Shown here piece after piece: positions 1-5,706 of a stretch of 5,706 nt of DNA. The DNA is taken from NCBI GenBank assembly GCA_020328135.1, contig JAIXNA010000075.1, positions 1 through 5,706 on the forward strand, in the 5' to 3' direction. A program made the position numbers and the translations under genes. Source of the stretch: Candidatus Endomicrobiellum dinenymphae (lineage in GTDB: Bacteria > Elusimicrobiota > Endomicrobiia > Endomicrobiales > Endomicrobiaceae). Under the pieces are notes generated by a model. It worked only from the letters and a program-made list of their open reading frames with translations, made no database searches and had not been told where the DNA came from. Every line of letters starts with the position of its first letter. The stretch's first letter is position 1.

Positions 1-420
1 GATATGCTGGCGCTCGTACAGGAATAGACGGAATGTTAAAAGTGAAGTACGCAATATAGTCAACGGCGACTCTTATTTTGAATTTATTGTTACGCAGCGG
101 CTCATGCGCTTTAAGCGCATACAAGAGCTACTGCGGTTTTTGATCTGTTAAGCCCTGACAAAACAGGCTATGAAATGTCTATAAATAAATTGAGGATGAA
201 TTGCGCAGGTTATAGAAGATCTTAAATATATTGGAATAAAAGAATCAAGGATCCCGCGACATATCTAACCAAGAAAGGCGAGCGACGTTATATGCGCGTC
301 CCAAAACTTGATGATGAAGGATTCTCATTAAAAGACGAAAATGGAAAGATAGTTTAGTTTATAAAAACAAAATTAAATGAACGTCGTCGTCTAAGATAAA
401 GAAACGGGCGAAAAAGCATC
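1..420 (+). pseudogene. Unidentified degraded coding sequence
   Basis: No intact gene is present, but protein-like stretches occur on the plus strand in changing frames. Bases 3-56 read AGARTGIDGML in one frame, 50-146 read a stretch with GDSYFEFIVTQRLM in another, and 121-222 read AVFDLLSPDKTGYEMSINKL in a third. Bases 247-357 (frame of base 1) read YLTKKGERRYMRVPKLDDEG and stop at a TAG at 355-357. The same frame then runs on with several further stops. Strongly charged, plausible residue composition broken by stops and frame changes suggests one or two decayed genes. They may have been cargo of the element whose integrase remnant follows. I do not recognise the family and assign no function. 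Some of these stretches could be chance open frames. Confidence 0.35.
104..120. repeat. Short perfect hairpin (7-bp arms, 3-base loop)
   Basis: ATGCGCT and AGCGCAT are exact reverse complements separated by TTA. No T-run follows on either strand, so it is not an obvious intrinsic terminator. It lies within the decayed region and may be a chance palindrome or an old operator. Confidence 0.35.
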
Positions 421-422
421 TC

Positions 423-856
423 ATGGCAAGATATAAAAGGGGTATTTAACGTATTATCAAAGTTTCAAAGCTAAAACCAGCCTAACATTAGACAAACAAG
501 CGTTTCACGATATCGCGAAGAATTCTATCCTACAATAATATCATCAATGAACGATTTAAATATAGCTTTTGCGGAAAAGTTTTTAAATTAGCTAAAAGAA
601 AAGCTACAACGCTTAAAAAACATTGGAATTAAACTAATTGAGTAAAATATTACGCAAACAAATCCGCTACAGAAACTTAAAATACGGACTGTCTAAAATA
701 CTAGGACATCGTTTAGTATTAACTACAGAACAATACTACGGACATTTAACGCCTAACTATTTTGATTCAACAATGCGACATTTTAATCCGTTTATAGAAC
801 ATTTACAGAAAGACATTTTATTTTTACGATTTATCAACGCTGTTAAAAAGCAATAG
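423..856 (+). pseudogene. Phage-type tyrosine recombinase (integrase) remnant
   Basis: A tyrosine recombinase would catalyse insertion or excision of a mobile element at an attachment site. Two pieces remain. The N-terminal piece begins at ATG 423 and reads MARYKRG. After a one-base frame change it continues from about 445 as YLTYYQSFKAKTSLTLDKQA, resembling the N-terminus of phage integrases. The C-terminal piece is open from 638 to 856 and holds LSKILGHR followed by TTEQYYGHLTP, the family's box II end. Its conserved His is at about 707-709 and the probable nucleophilic Tyr at about 734-736. The catalytic Arg, Lys and HxxR regions are not recognisable. At about 434 bases the remnant is far shorter than the usual 1,000 or more, so an internal deletion is likely. 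The codon at 638 is TTG and lies inside the former gene, so it is not a real start. The stop codon ends one base before the tRNA-Ser 3' end. The C-terminal assignment is fairly safe; the N-terminal one is weaker. Confidence 0.7.
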
Positions 857-857
857 A

Positions 858-944
858 CGGAGAGGGGGGGATTCGAACCCCCGATACGGTTTCCCGTATA
901 ATAGTTTTCAAGACTATCGTCTTAAACCGCTCGACCATCTCTCC
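858..944 (-). tRNA. tRNA-Ser (anticodon UGA)
   Basis: The minus strand folds as a complete class II tRNA of 87 bases. The acceptor strand GGAGAGA (944-938) pairs with CCTCTCC (865-859) except for an A-C mismatch at the last pair. The anticodon stem is ATAGT/ACTAT with loop CTTGAAA, giving anticodon TGA, which reads UCA codons. There is a long variable arm (TACGG...CCGTA), as expected for serine. The T-arm is GGGGG-TTCGAAT-CCCCC. The discriminator base is G at 858, and CCA is not encoded. Its 3' end faces the integrase remnant. It appears functional and is the only clearly intact gene in the window. Confidence 0.96.
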
Positions 945-953
945 TCTTGCTAT

Positions 954-984
954 TTTATAAATCTAAAATTTATTACAGTGTCTA
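954..984 (-). promoter_or_regulatory. Possible promoter of tRNA-Ser
   Basis: On the minus strand TAGACA (984-979) resembles a -35 box and TATAAA (959-954) a -10 box. The spacer is 19 bases, longer than ideal. The -10 box ends about nine bases before the mature tRNA 5' end, a reasonable place for a short leader. The region is AT-rich, so a chance match is possible. Confidence 0.35.
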
Positions 985-1048
985 AGGACTACTACAAACC
1001 AACTTTTATTCCTATGCTACGAAAAGCAAACTCTCACTCTATAAATTC

Positions 1049-1198
1049 CTAACCTCGCGCCCTCGAGGACTTCGCCGCCATCTCTTTCAAAGAAAGAGGA
1101 ATTACTACAGTTGGAAGAGAACAATTGCGACAACAAATGATAACATATATATGTCTTTCACGCGTTTGCTGCAACAGAAGATAATCACGGATCGCCCA
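1049..1198 (-). pseudogene. Possible small gene remnant with a CxxC motif
   Basis: An open minus-strand frame follows a TAA (1201-1199) and ends at TAG (1051-1049). It translates to 49 residues including CCRNCSLPTVVIPLSLKEMA, with a CxxC pair and an amphipathic tail ending KSSRARG. No ATG or GTG start and no ribosome binding site is visible, so it is either a decayed gene fragment or a chance open frame. I do not recognise a family. Confidence 0.2.
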
Positions 1199-1269
1199 TT
1201 ACGCGCCTCTAATAATCAGTGATTCTACAATATTATTGCATTCCTCGCAAACTTTTGCGAGATGAGCGC

Positions 1270-1313
1270 AAAAAACTTACGAACATGTTGTAAAACATAT
1301 TCGTAAGTTTTTT
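1270..1313. terminator. Strong symmetrical intrinsic terminator
   Basis: Arms 1270-1289 and 1294-1313 form a 20-base-pair stem with one mismatch (1284/1299) and the four-base loop GTAA. The outer stem is AAAAAA on one side and TTTTTT on the other, so either strand yields a stem followed by a U-run. Read on the minus strand, the first arm begins 22 bases after the activase stop codon (1335-1337), so it most likely terminated that transcript. Confidence 0.85.
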
Positions 1314-1334
1314 AAAATCTAGAGGCTATGTCTA

Positions 1335-2879
1335 TTATTTAATATTTTGTCTAGCAACACTCATCAAAAGTTTTATTCTATTTATCTGATTAACTTCGCT
1401 TGCGCCAGGATCGTAATCAACTGCTGCGATGTTTATATCTTTGTGCCCGCGTTTAATTTCTTTCATAACGCCCTTGCCTGTTATATGATGATATTTGGCA
1501 GACAGCCAAAAGGTTGTGCGCAAACAATGTTGTTTACGCCATCTTCTATAAGCTCAAGCATTTCAGAAGTTAACAGCCAACCCTCGCCGGCTTGATTGCA
1601 CGCAGAAATAATTTCAGACGCTTTTTTTGCCATGTATTTTGTGGTTTGATAAGTATGAAAATTAGCGCTTTTTTTCAAAGTTTTTCTTATAACAGAACGA
1701 AGTCTTTCTATATAACTGCTTGCAATAAAAGCAATCGCTCTATTTTTAAAACTTCCGTCAAGATATTTGTGTTTATAAATATCGTCAAACAAACAATAGT
1801 TTATAAAATCTGTTATATCCGGTGCAATTACTTCCGCGCCTTCTTTTTCTAAAGCAGAAACTAAATTGTTATTTGCGTCAGGGTGAAATTTCACAAGAAT
1901 TTCGCCGACCCCCCACGCGGTTTTTTATTTTTTGGATGGCGATACTGTCAAAATCTTTAACGATTTTCTTAATAGTTTTTTTAAAATTAAAATATATTGT
2001 TTTTCCTATCCTGTCTGAAAGACGCATAAGCCACGTCTCCACTAAATTATCAGTTTGCCCAGCATACGCTTCGTAAGGACGCATACGATTGGATAATTTC
2101 ATAAGCAAATCGCCGTAGATAAGCGCAAGCAAGGCATCTTTGATAACAGAAAAAGAAATCCCCAAAGTTTTGTTAAGAGAAGAGTTTGTCGCGCTTAAAG
2201 AAATGACCGTCGCATTTTTAAACCCTGCTTTTTCTGCTGCTTTTCTTGAAAATCCCGCATAATTTGTAGTTCTACAACCTCCGCCCGTTTGTGAAATTAT
2301 CATAGCAGCTTTATTTAAATCATACTTACCTGATTTTAAAGCGTTTATAAGCTGGCCAACAACAACTATTGCAGGATAGCGCGCGTCGTTGTTTACGTAT
2401 CTTAATCCTTCTTCAATATCATTTTTATTAACTTTTGAGAGAATCTCTAAATTTATTCCGTGTTTACGCATTGCAGAGCTTGCAAGACGGAAATGCAGCG
2501 GAGACAATTGCGGTCCCAAAATTGTATAAGTTTCCTTCATGTCTTTTGTAAATTCAGAAAACTTTGTTTTTTCAAAAATATTTTCCTTGAATTGTAACCC
2601 CTTTCTTTCTTTTATAGCTGCAATCAAAGATCGTATGCGTATTTTAACTGCGCCAAGATTAGAGCCTTCGTCTATTTTTAGTATGGTATAAATTTTGCCA
2701 GCCTTAGAAAGAATTTCTTCAGTCTGTCCCGTAGTAATTGCATCTAGTTCACAGCCAAAGGAATTAAGTTGCGCAAGTTCAAGATTATCTATCTTTGTAG
2801 CAAGATTTGCCGCGCGATACAAACGAGAATGATACATCCATTGATCGACAAAATTAATTTTTGGAAGAGGTTCTGACAA
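1335..2879 (-). other. Conserved C-terminal half of the activase
   Basis: Motifs in order are FVDQWMYHSRLYRAA, LNSFGCELDAITTGQ, IDEGSNLGAVKIRIRSL, GGGCRTTNYAGF (about 2285) and VKFHPDANNNLV. These are followed by CAQPFGCLPN, and then VDYDPGASEVNQINRIKLL near the stop. Several Cys lie in conserved Gly-rich contexts. Two frameshifts are present. One is in the six-base G-run (minus) at 1909-1914, between KNRVG and GEILVKFHP. The other is near 1486-1493 at a short ATCATCAT stretch, between CLPN and TGKGVMKEI. The usual C-terminus appears complete, so there is no terminal truncation. Confidence 0.82.
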
Positions 2880-3760
2880 ATGCGCCACTGAATCTTCTGT
2901 TAAAACTATCATGCCTTGAGATGCAATTAAATCTGCAACACCGTGATTTATTGCAGAGTCAATATGATACGGTCTGCCGGCAAGAATTGCTGCAGATTTT
3001 CCTGACCCCTTAATTTCTTTAATGAGCAAAGATCCTTGTTTTCTTATATCTTTTTTAAATAGGCTAAGAGCCGCTCTTGCTCTAAGCGCGGCAAAAACAA
3101 GTTCCTTTTTTTGTTATTTTAAACTCTTTAAATTCTGCTGCAAGCCTGTATATCAATCTCTTGGTATTGCCAAAAGGAAGAAACGGTTGTAAAAATTTTA
3201 TTCCCTTTTCTTCTAAAACACTCATGTTTAAACGTATAACTTCAGGATGACTCCCAACTATTGGACAGTTATAATGATTGTCAGCGTCTTTAGATTCTTT
3301 ATGGGATACATGGATAAAAGATAGTTTTAACGCCTTTTTGAACAAGTTTTTCTATATGTCCGTGAACCATCTTTGCGGGAAAACACACAGTTTGCGATGG
3401 AATACTGTCCAGCGCGCTATTAAATAAAGCATTTGATGAATTATCTGATAACGCAACTTTAAAGCCAAGCTTTGTAAATAGAGCAACCCAGAAAGGATAA
3501 TTTTCATACATGTTTAAAACTCGCGGAATACCTATTTCTCCGCGAAAAGCTTTTTCCATGGTCAGAGGTTTATAATAATCAAAAAGACGTTTACGCTTGT
3601 AATCAAACATGTTGAAAGCAAAGTTTTGAACTTTTTTGTTTTGAAAAACATTTTTGCATCTATTGCCTGAAACAAAAGTTTTTCCATTGGAGAAAACAAC
3701 AATATTTAGTAAACAATTATTTTCGCAGCCTTTACAGCGAGTATTTTTTGTTTGACATGA
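2880..3760 (-). other. Cys-rich and DUF2229-type region of the activase
   Basis: This begins with a Cys cluster of pattern C-x6-C-x2-C-x3-C (first Cys at about 3757) plus a further Cys in SGNRC, suggesting a metal or Fe-S site. It is followed by GIPRVLNMYENYPFWVALF, FPAKMVHGHIEKL and FYPCIP, then DADNHYNCPIV, AILAGRPYHID and VLTEDSV. These are hallmarks of the CoA-enzyme-activase DUF2229 region. A base missing from the C-run at 3303-3305 shifts the frame directly after FYPCIP, where HKESKDADN should follow. An extra base in the seven-T run at 3106-3112 (plus strand) shifts it after ITKK, where ELVFAALRARAAL should follow. Confidence 0.8.
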
Positions 3761-3810
3761 AAAGGACAATAATTTTTCTCTAGATACAAGCGTTGTTGAA
3801 GATTTTTTAT

Positions 3811-4589
3811 TTTGCAGCGCAATAATCGCAGCGCCAAACGCTCCCATAAGTCCTGCAATATCAGCGCGTATAACTTCTGTTTTTAAAAGATTCTCAGTAG
3901 CTCTTAAAACACCGTTATTAAAAAATATTCCGCCTTGAACTACAATTTGCTCGCCTAACTCTCTAGTATCGTTTATTTTTATAACTTTATATAGAACGTT
4001 CTTAATAACGGAATAATCAAGCCCTGCGAAAATATCACGCGCCTGCGCCTTCTTTTTGAGCCTGCTTAATTTTAGAATTCATAAACACTACGCATCTTGA
4101 ACCTAAATCTACAGGCTTTTTAGCAAACAATGCAAGTTCTGCAAAATCATGCGTTGTATAGTTTAACGATTGAGCAAAATTTTGCATAAAAGAATCGCAA
4201 CCCGAAGAACACGCTTCATTTAAAATTATTTTATCTATAAGTCCGTTTTTGACATATATACATTTCATATCTTGTCCGCCAATATCTAAAATAAAAGATA
4301 CTTTGGGATTAAAGTGATAAGCCACTTTATAATGGGCTATTGTTTCAACTTCCCCACAATCAAAATTGAGAGCAGCTTTAATTAAGGCTTCGCCGTAACC
4401 TGTAACGCATGCTCCGACTATCTGCACAGATTGAGGAAGTCTTTCATAAATATCTTTTAAAATTTCTATTACGGATTGTAGAGGATTGCCGTTGTTCGAA
4501 TTGTAGTAAGAGTATGCTATAGCCTTATCTTGATTTATTAAAACAGCTTTGGCGGCGGTTGATCCTGCGTCAACGCCTAAAAACAATTC
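3811..4589 (-). other. Activase ATPase domain 2 (BcrA/BadF type)
   Basis: The second ASKHA ATPase copy begins [18 protein letters not shown]. It contains [40 protein letters not shown] and [21 protein letters not shown]. The Cys in the CSSGC and RCVVF motifs are the expected cluster ligands. After a frame change near 4037-4040 the frame resumes with DIFAGLDYSVIKNVLYKVIK and runs through VVQGGIFFNNGVLRA to GLMGAFGAAIIAL. The stretch before ATG 3847 is therefore coding in the same frame and that ATG is internal. The linker to domain 1 (about 4629-4780) carries an extra base near 4641, which must be skipped to read [12 protein letters not shown]. Confidence 0.88.
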
Positions 4590-4782
4590 GCCTTTAATAT
4601 TTTCTAGTTTAATTTTAGCAGCAGACATTTTATTGTGTCTATTTCAGAAGTACATCATAGTCTTTTTTATCTGTAAATAGCGAAGGAAGAAGTTCTGAAG
4701 CATCACGAAAAGACGTATTTTTTAATAGTCTAAATTTTTCTTTTAATTGCTCCAAGGTAATCTCTTTATCGGAGCTTAACAA

Positions 4783-5531
4783 AGCAGCTCCGAAAGAAAC
4801 AAAAAATGAGCGTTGTTAGGGAAAGATATATTTTCAGATTTCAACCGTAGTGATTTTATGAAACAGTTGCGAAGTTCAGATAAAAAGAAAAGAGGACCGC
4901 CAAGAAAACATACGTTTCCTTTTATCGCGCGACCTCTTGCAAGTCCTCCTATTGTTTGGTTGACAACAGCTTGAAGAATACTTGCCGCGATATCCTCTTT
5001 CGCCGCTCCTTCATTTAAAAGAGGCAAAACGTCTGTTTTGGCAAATACGCCGCATCTTGCTGCTATAGGATATATTGTTTTGTGATTTTTGAAAAGTTCA
5101 TTTATGCCCACTGTGTCAGTTTTGAGAACCTGCGTCATTTGATGTATAAAAGCGCCTGCACCGCCTGCGCATGTTTCATTCATTCTTTGATTTATTTAAG
5201 AGTCGTCGATGAATGTAATTTTTGCGTCTTCTCCCACAAGCTCTATTGCAACATCAACTTTTGGAAGAAAAGTTTTTATGGCTTTTGCACAAGTTACTAC
5301 TTCTTGCTCAAACGGCACGTTTGCTTTTCGAGACAGCTCTATAGCGCCTGAACCTGTAGCGCGGATTGTAAGGTTTATAGTTCGAAATTTTATGATGGCA
5401 TCATCAATCAAACTGATTACAGTATTTAGTAAATCTAACTGATGTCTTTTATAATTACAGTAAACCGGTTCGTTGTTTTGATTAAGTATCGAAAGTTTAA
5501 CAGTTGTCGACCCCATATCAAGCCCAGCTTT
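4783..5531 (-). other. Activase ATPase domain 1 (BcrA/BadF type)
   Basis: The segment starts KAGLDMGSTTVKL, the phosphate-binding loop of the ASKHA ATPase fold. It continues with ATGSGAIELSRK and IELVGEDAKI, then CAGGAGAFIHQM and AARCGVFAKTD. By family analogy the Cys residues in the last two motifs hold the 4Fe-4S cluster. It ends with FLGGPLFFLSELR and a short GAAL motif. TAA at 5196-5198 interrupts it between FIDDS and INQRMNETCAGG without changing frame. A lost T in the six-T run (minus) at 4801-4806 shifts the frame just before FVSFGAALLSS. The Val codon at 5235-5237 replaces the first Gly of the usual ELGGEDAK motif. Confidence 0.85.
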
Positions 5532-5684
5532 AAAGATTTCTTTGCACGCTCTTCATGCCCTTACTAATTTTCTTAATCTCTTAAATTTTTTCTTTCAGTA
5601 AAAAATTTAAGAGATTAAGAAAATTAGTAAGGGCATGAAGAGCGTGCAAAGAAATCTTTAAAGCTGGGCTTGATATGGGGTCGA
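5507..5684. repeat. Perfect 85-bp inverted repeat with 8-base loop
   Basis: Arms 5507-5591 and 5600-5684 are exact reverse complements around the loop CTTTCAGT. The left arm contains the activase 5' end (ATG 5556 through AGLDMGS) and its upstream sequence. The right arm is an inverted copy of the same, reading toward the window's right end. Identity starts abruptly at TCGA at the outer ends. It is far longer than a normal terminator stem, lacks a tailing T-run, and sits at a gene's 5' end. It could be a genuine inverted duplication or an amplification/assembly chimera. Confidence 0.95.
5600..5684 (+). pseudogene. Inverted duplicate of the activase 5' end
   Basis: This plus-strand copy matches the activase start region exactly, including the apparent T insertion that breaks the frame after MKSVQRNL. 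It reads AGLDMGSS before diverging from the gene directly after TCGA (5681-5684). The shared lesion shows that the copying happened after the frameshift, or that both arms come from one molecule. It cannot encode anything useful in this window. Confidence 0.7.
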
Positions 5685-5706
5685 GCAGGGGAAGCTTTAC
5701 CCCCTA

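Larger units (their letters stand above)
945..1330. other. Intergenic region between tRNA-Ser and the activase pseudogene
   Basis: No convincing gene is present. The stretch contains the possible tRNA promoter at its left end and the strong terminator at 1270-1313. Between them lie small hairpins: CCTCG/CGAGG at 1053-1068, CTCTTTC/GAAAGAG at 1082-1098, the palindrome ACATATATATGT at 1143-1154, and CTCGCAAA/TTTGCGAG at 1244-1261. A 49-codon open frame without a good start lies on the minus strand at 1049-1198. The region may be old spacer or further gene debris. Confidence 0.5.
1335..5556 (-). pseudogene. Acyl-CoA dehydratase activase-related giant protein, multiply disrupted
   Basis: The intact protein would have about 1,400 residues, the usual length for this family. 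Domain order is ATPase 1, linker, ATPase 2, Cys-rich/DUF2229 region, then the conserved C-terminal half. HgdC/BcrA-type activases use ATP to drive low-potential electron transfer to 2-hydroxyacyl-CoA dehydratases or benzoyl-CoA reductases. The substrate of the giant fused forms is not settled. Lesions, in gene order, are: frameshift near 5532-5534; in-frame TAA at 5196-5198; frameshift in the T-run at 4801-4806; extra base near 4641; frameshift near 4037-4040; lost base in the C-run at 3303-3305; extra base in the run at 3106-3112; frameshift in the G-run (minus) at 1909-1914; frameshift near 1486-1493. Joining frames across them restores a continuous family-like protein. The likely start is ATG 5556, giving MKSVQRNL then KAGLDMGS after one base is skipped. 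The AAGGG before it is very close (one base), so GTG 5547 is an alternative. The stop is TAA at 1335-1337. No partner gene lies in the window. Confidence 0.9.

Noticed and set aside
1347..1852. Plus-strand open frames at 1347-1595 and 1592-1852
   Set aside because: They are antisense to the well-supported activase C-terminus, have Cys/Phe-rich atypical composition, and match no expected protein.
1822..2076. Plus-strand open frame opposite the activase
   Set aside because: It is a shadow of the minus-strand coding sequence, whose family motifs are clear.
3847..3849. Region just upstream of ATG 3847 as non-coding, with a new gene starting there
   Set aside because: The same frame extends upstream to about 4039 with clear ATPase domain 2 residues, so the ATG is an internal Met.
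5082..5442. Plus-strand open frames at 5082-5351 and 5209-5442
   Set aside because: Both are antisense to ATPase domain 1 and have no independent support.
1335..5556. Eight separate small genes in an operon
   Set aside because: Consecutive segments correspond in order to one known large protein and join at single-base or few-base lesions, so they are pieces of one gene.
5507..5684. The palindrome as an intrinsic terminator or a CRISPR/IS terminal repeat
   Set aside because: The arms are far too long for a terminator and no T-run follows. There are no repeated spacers and no transposase, and the arms contain the activase 5' end itself.
1..5706. CRISPR array, toxin-antitoxin or restriction system
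   Set aside because: No regularly spaced repeats were seen and no open frame resembles such proteins.

Overview
The window is AT-rich and dominated by decaying genes. Nearly all of the right three quarters (about 1335-5556, minus strand) is one former gene of roughly 1,400 codons. It encoded a giant acyl-CoA dehydratase activase-related protein: two BcrA/BadF/HgdC-type ATPase domains followed by a DUF2229-type region and a conserved C-terminal half. The reading frame is now cut by about nine lesions, one nonsense codon and the rest frameshifts, several of them in mononucleotide runs. Protein motifs on either side of each lesion are still well preserved, so the inactivation looks recent, unless the lesions are sequencing errors or are suppressed.

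Layout from left to right. Bases 1-420 hold scattered protein-like segments in shifting frames, which I cannot identify. Bases 423-856 (+) carry remnants of a phage-type tyrosine recombinase: an N-terminal piece and a C-terminal piece with the Gly-His and catalytic-Tyr region. Its stop codon lies one base from the 3' end of an intact tRNA-Ser(UGA) gene (858-944, minus), the classic arrangement of an element integrated at a tRNA. Bases 945-1330 contain a possible tRNA promoter, several small hairpins, a weak 49-codon open frame and a strong symmetrical terminator (1270-1313) just downstream of the activase stop codon. The activase pseudogene follows. The window ends in a perfect inverted repeat with 85-bp arms and an 8-base loop (5507-5684), which duplicates the activase 5' end in inverted orientation.

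The organism is an inference. A large anaerobic-type activase, AT-rich DNA, abundant shattered genes and a dead integrase fit a genome-reducing anaerobic endosymbiont. Candidatus Endomicrobium (Elusimicrobia, symbiont of termite-gut flagellates) is a good candidate, but anaerobic Firmicutes also carry this family and nothing here proves the assignment. Functionally only the tRNA looks intact. I found no credible new defence or mobile system. The most unusual structures are the large palindrome and the many-lesion but motif-preserving activase.
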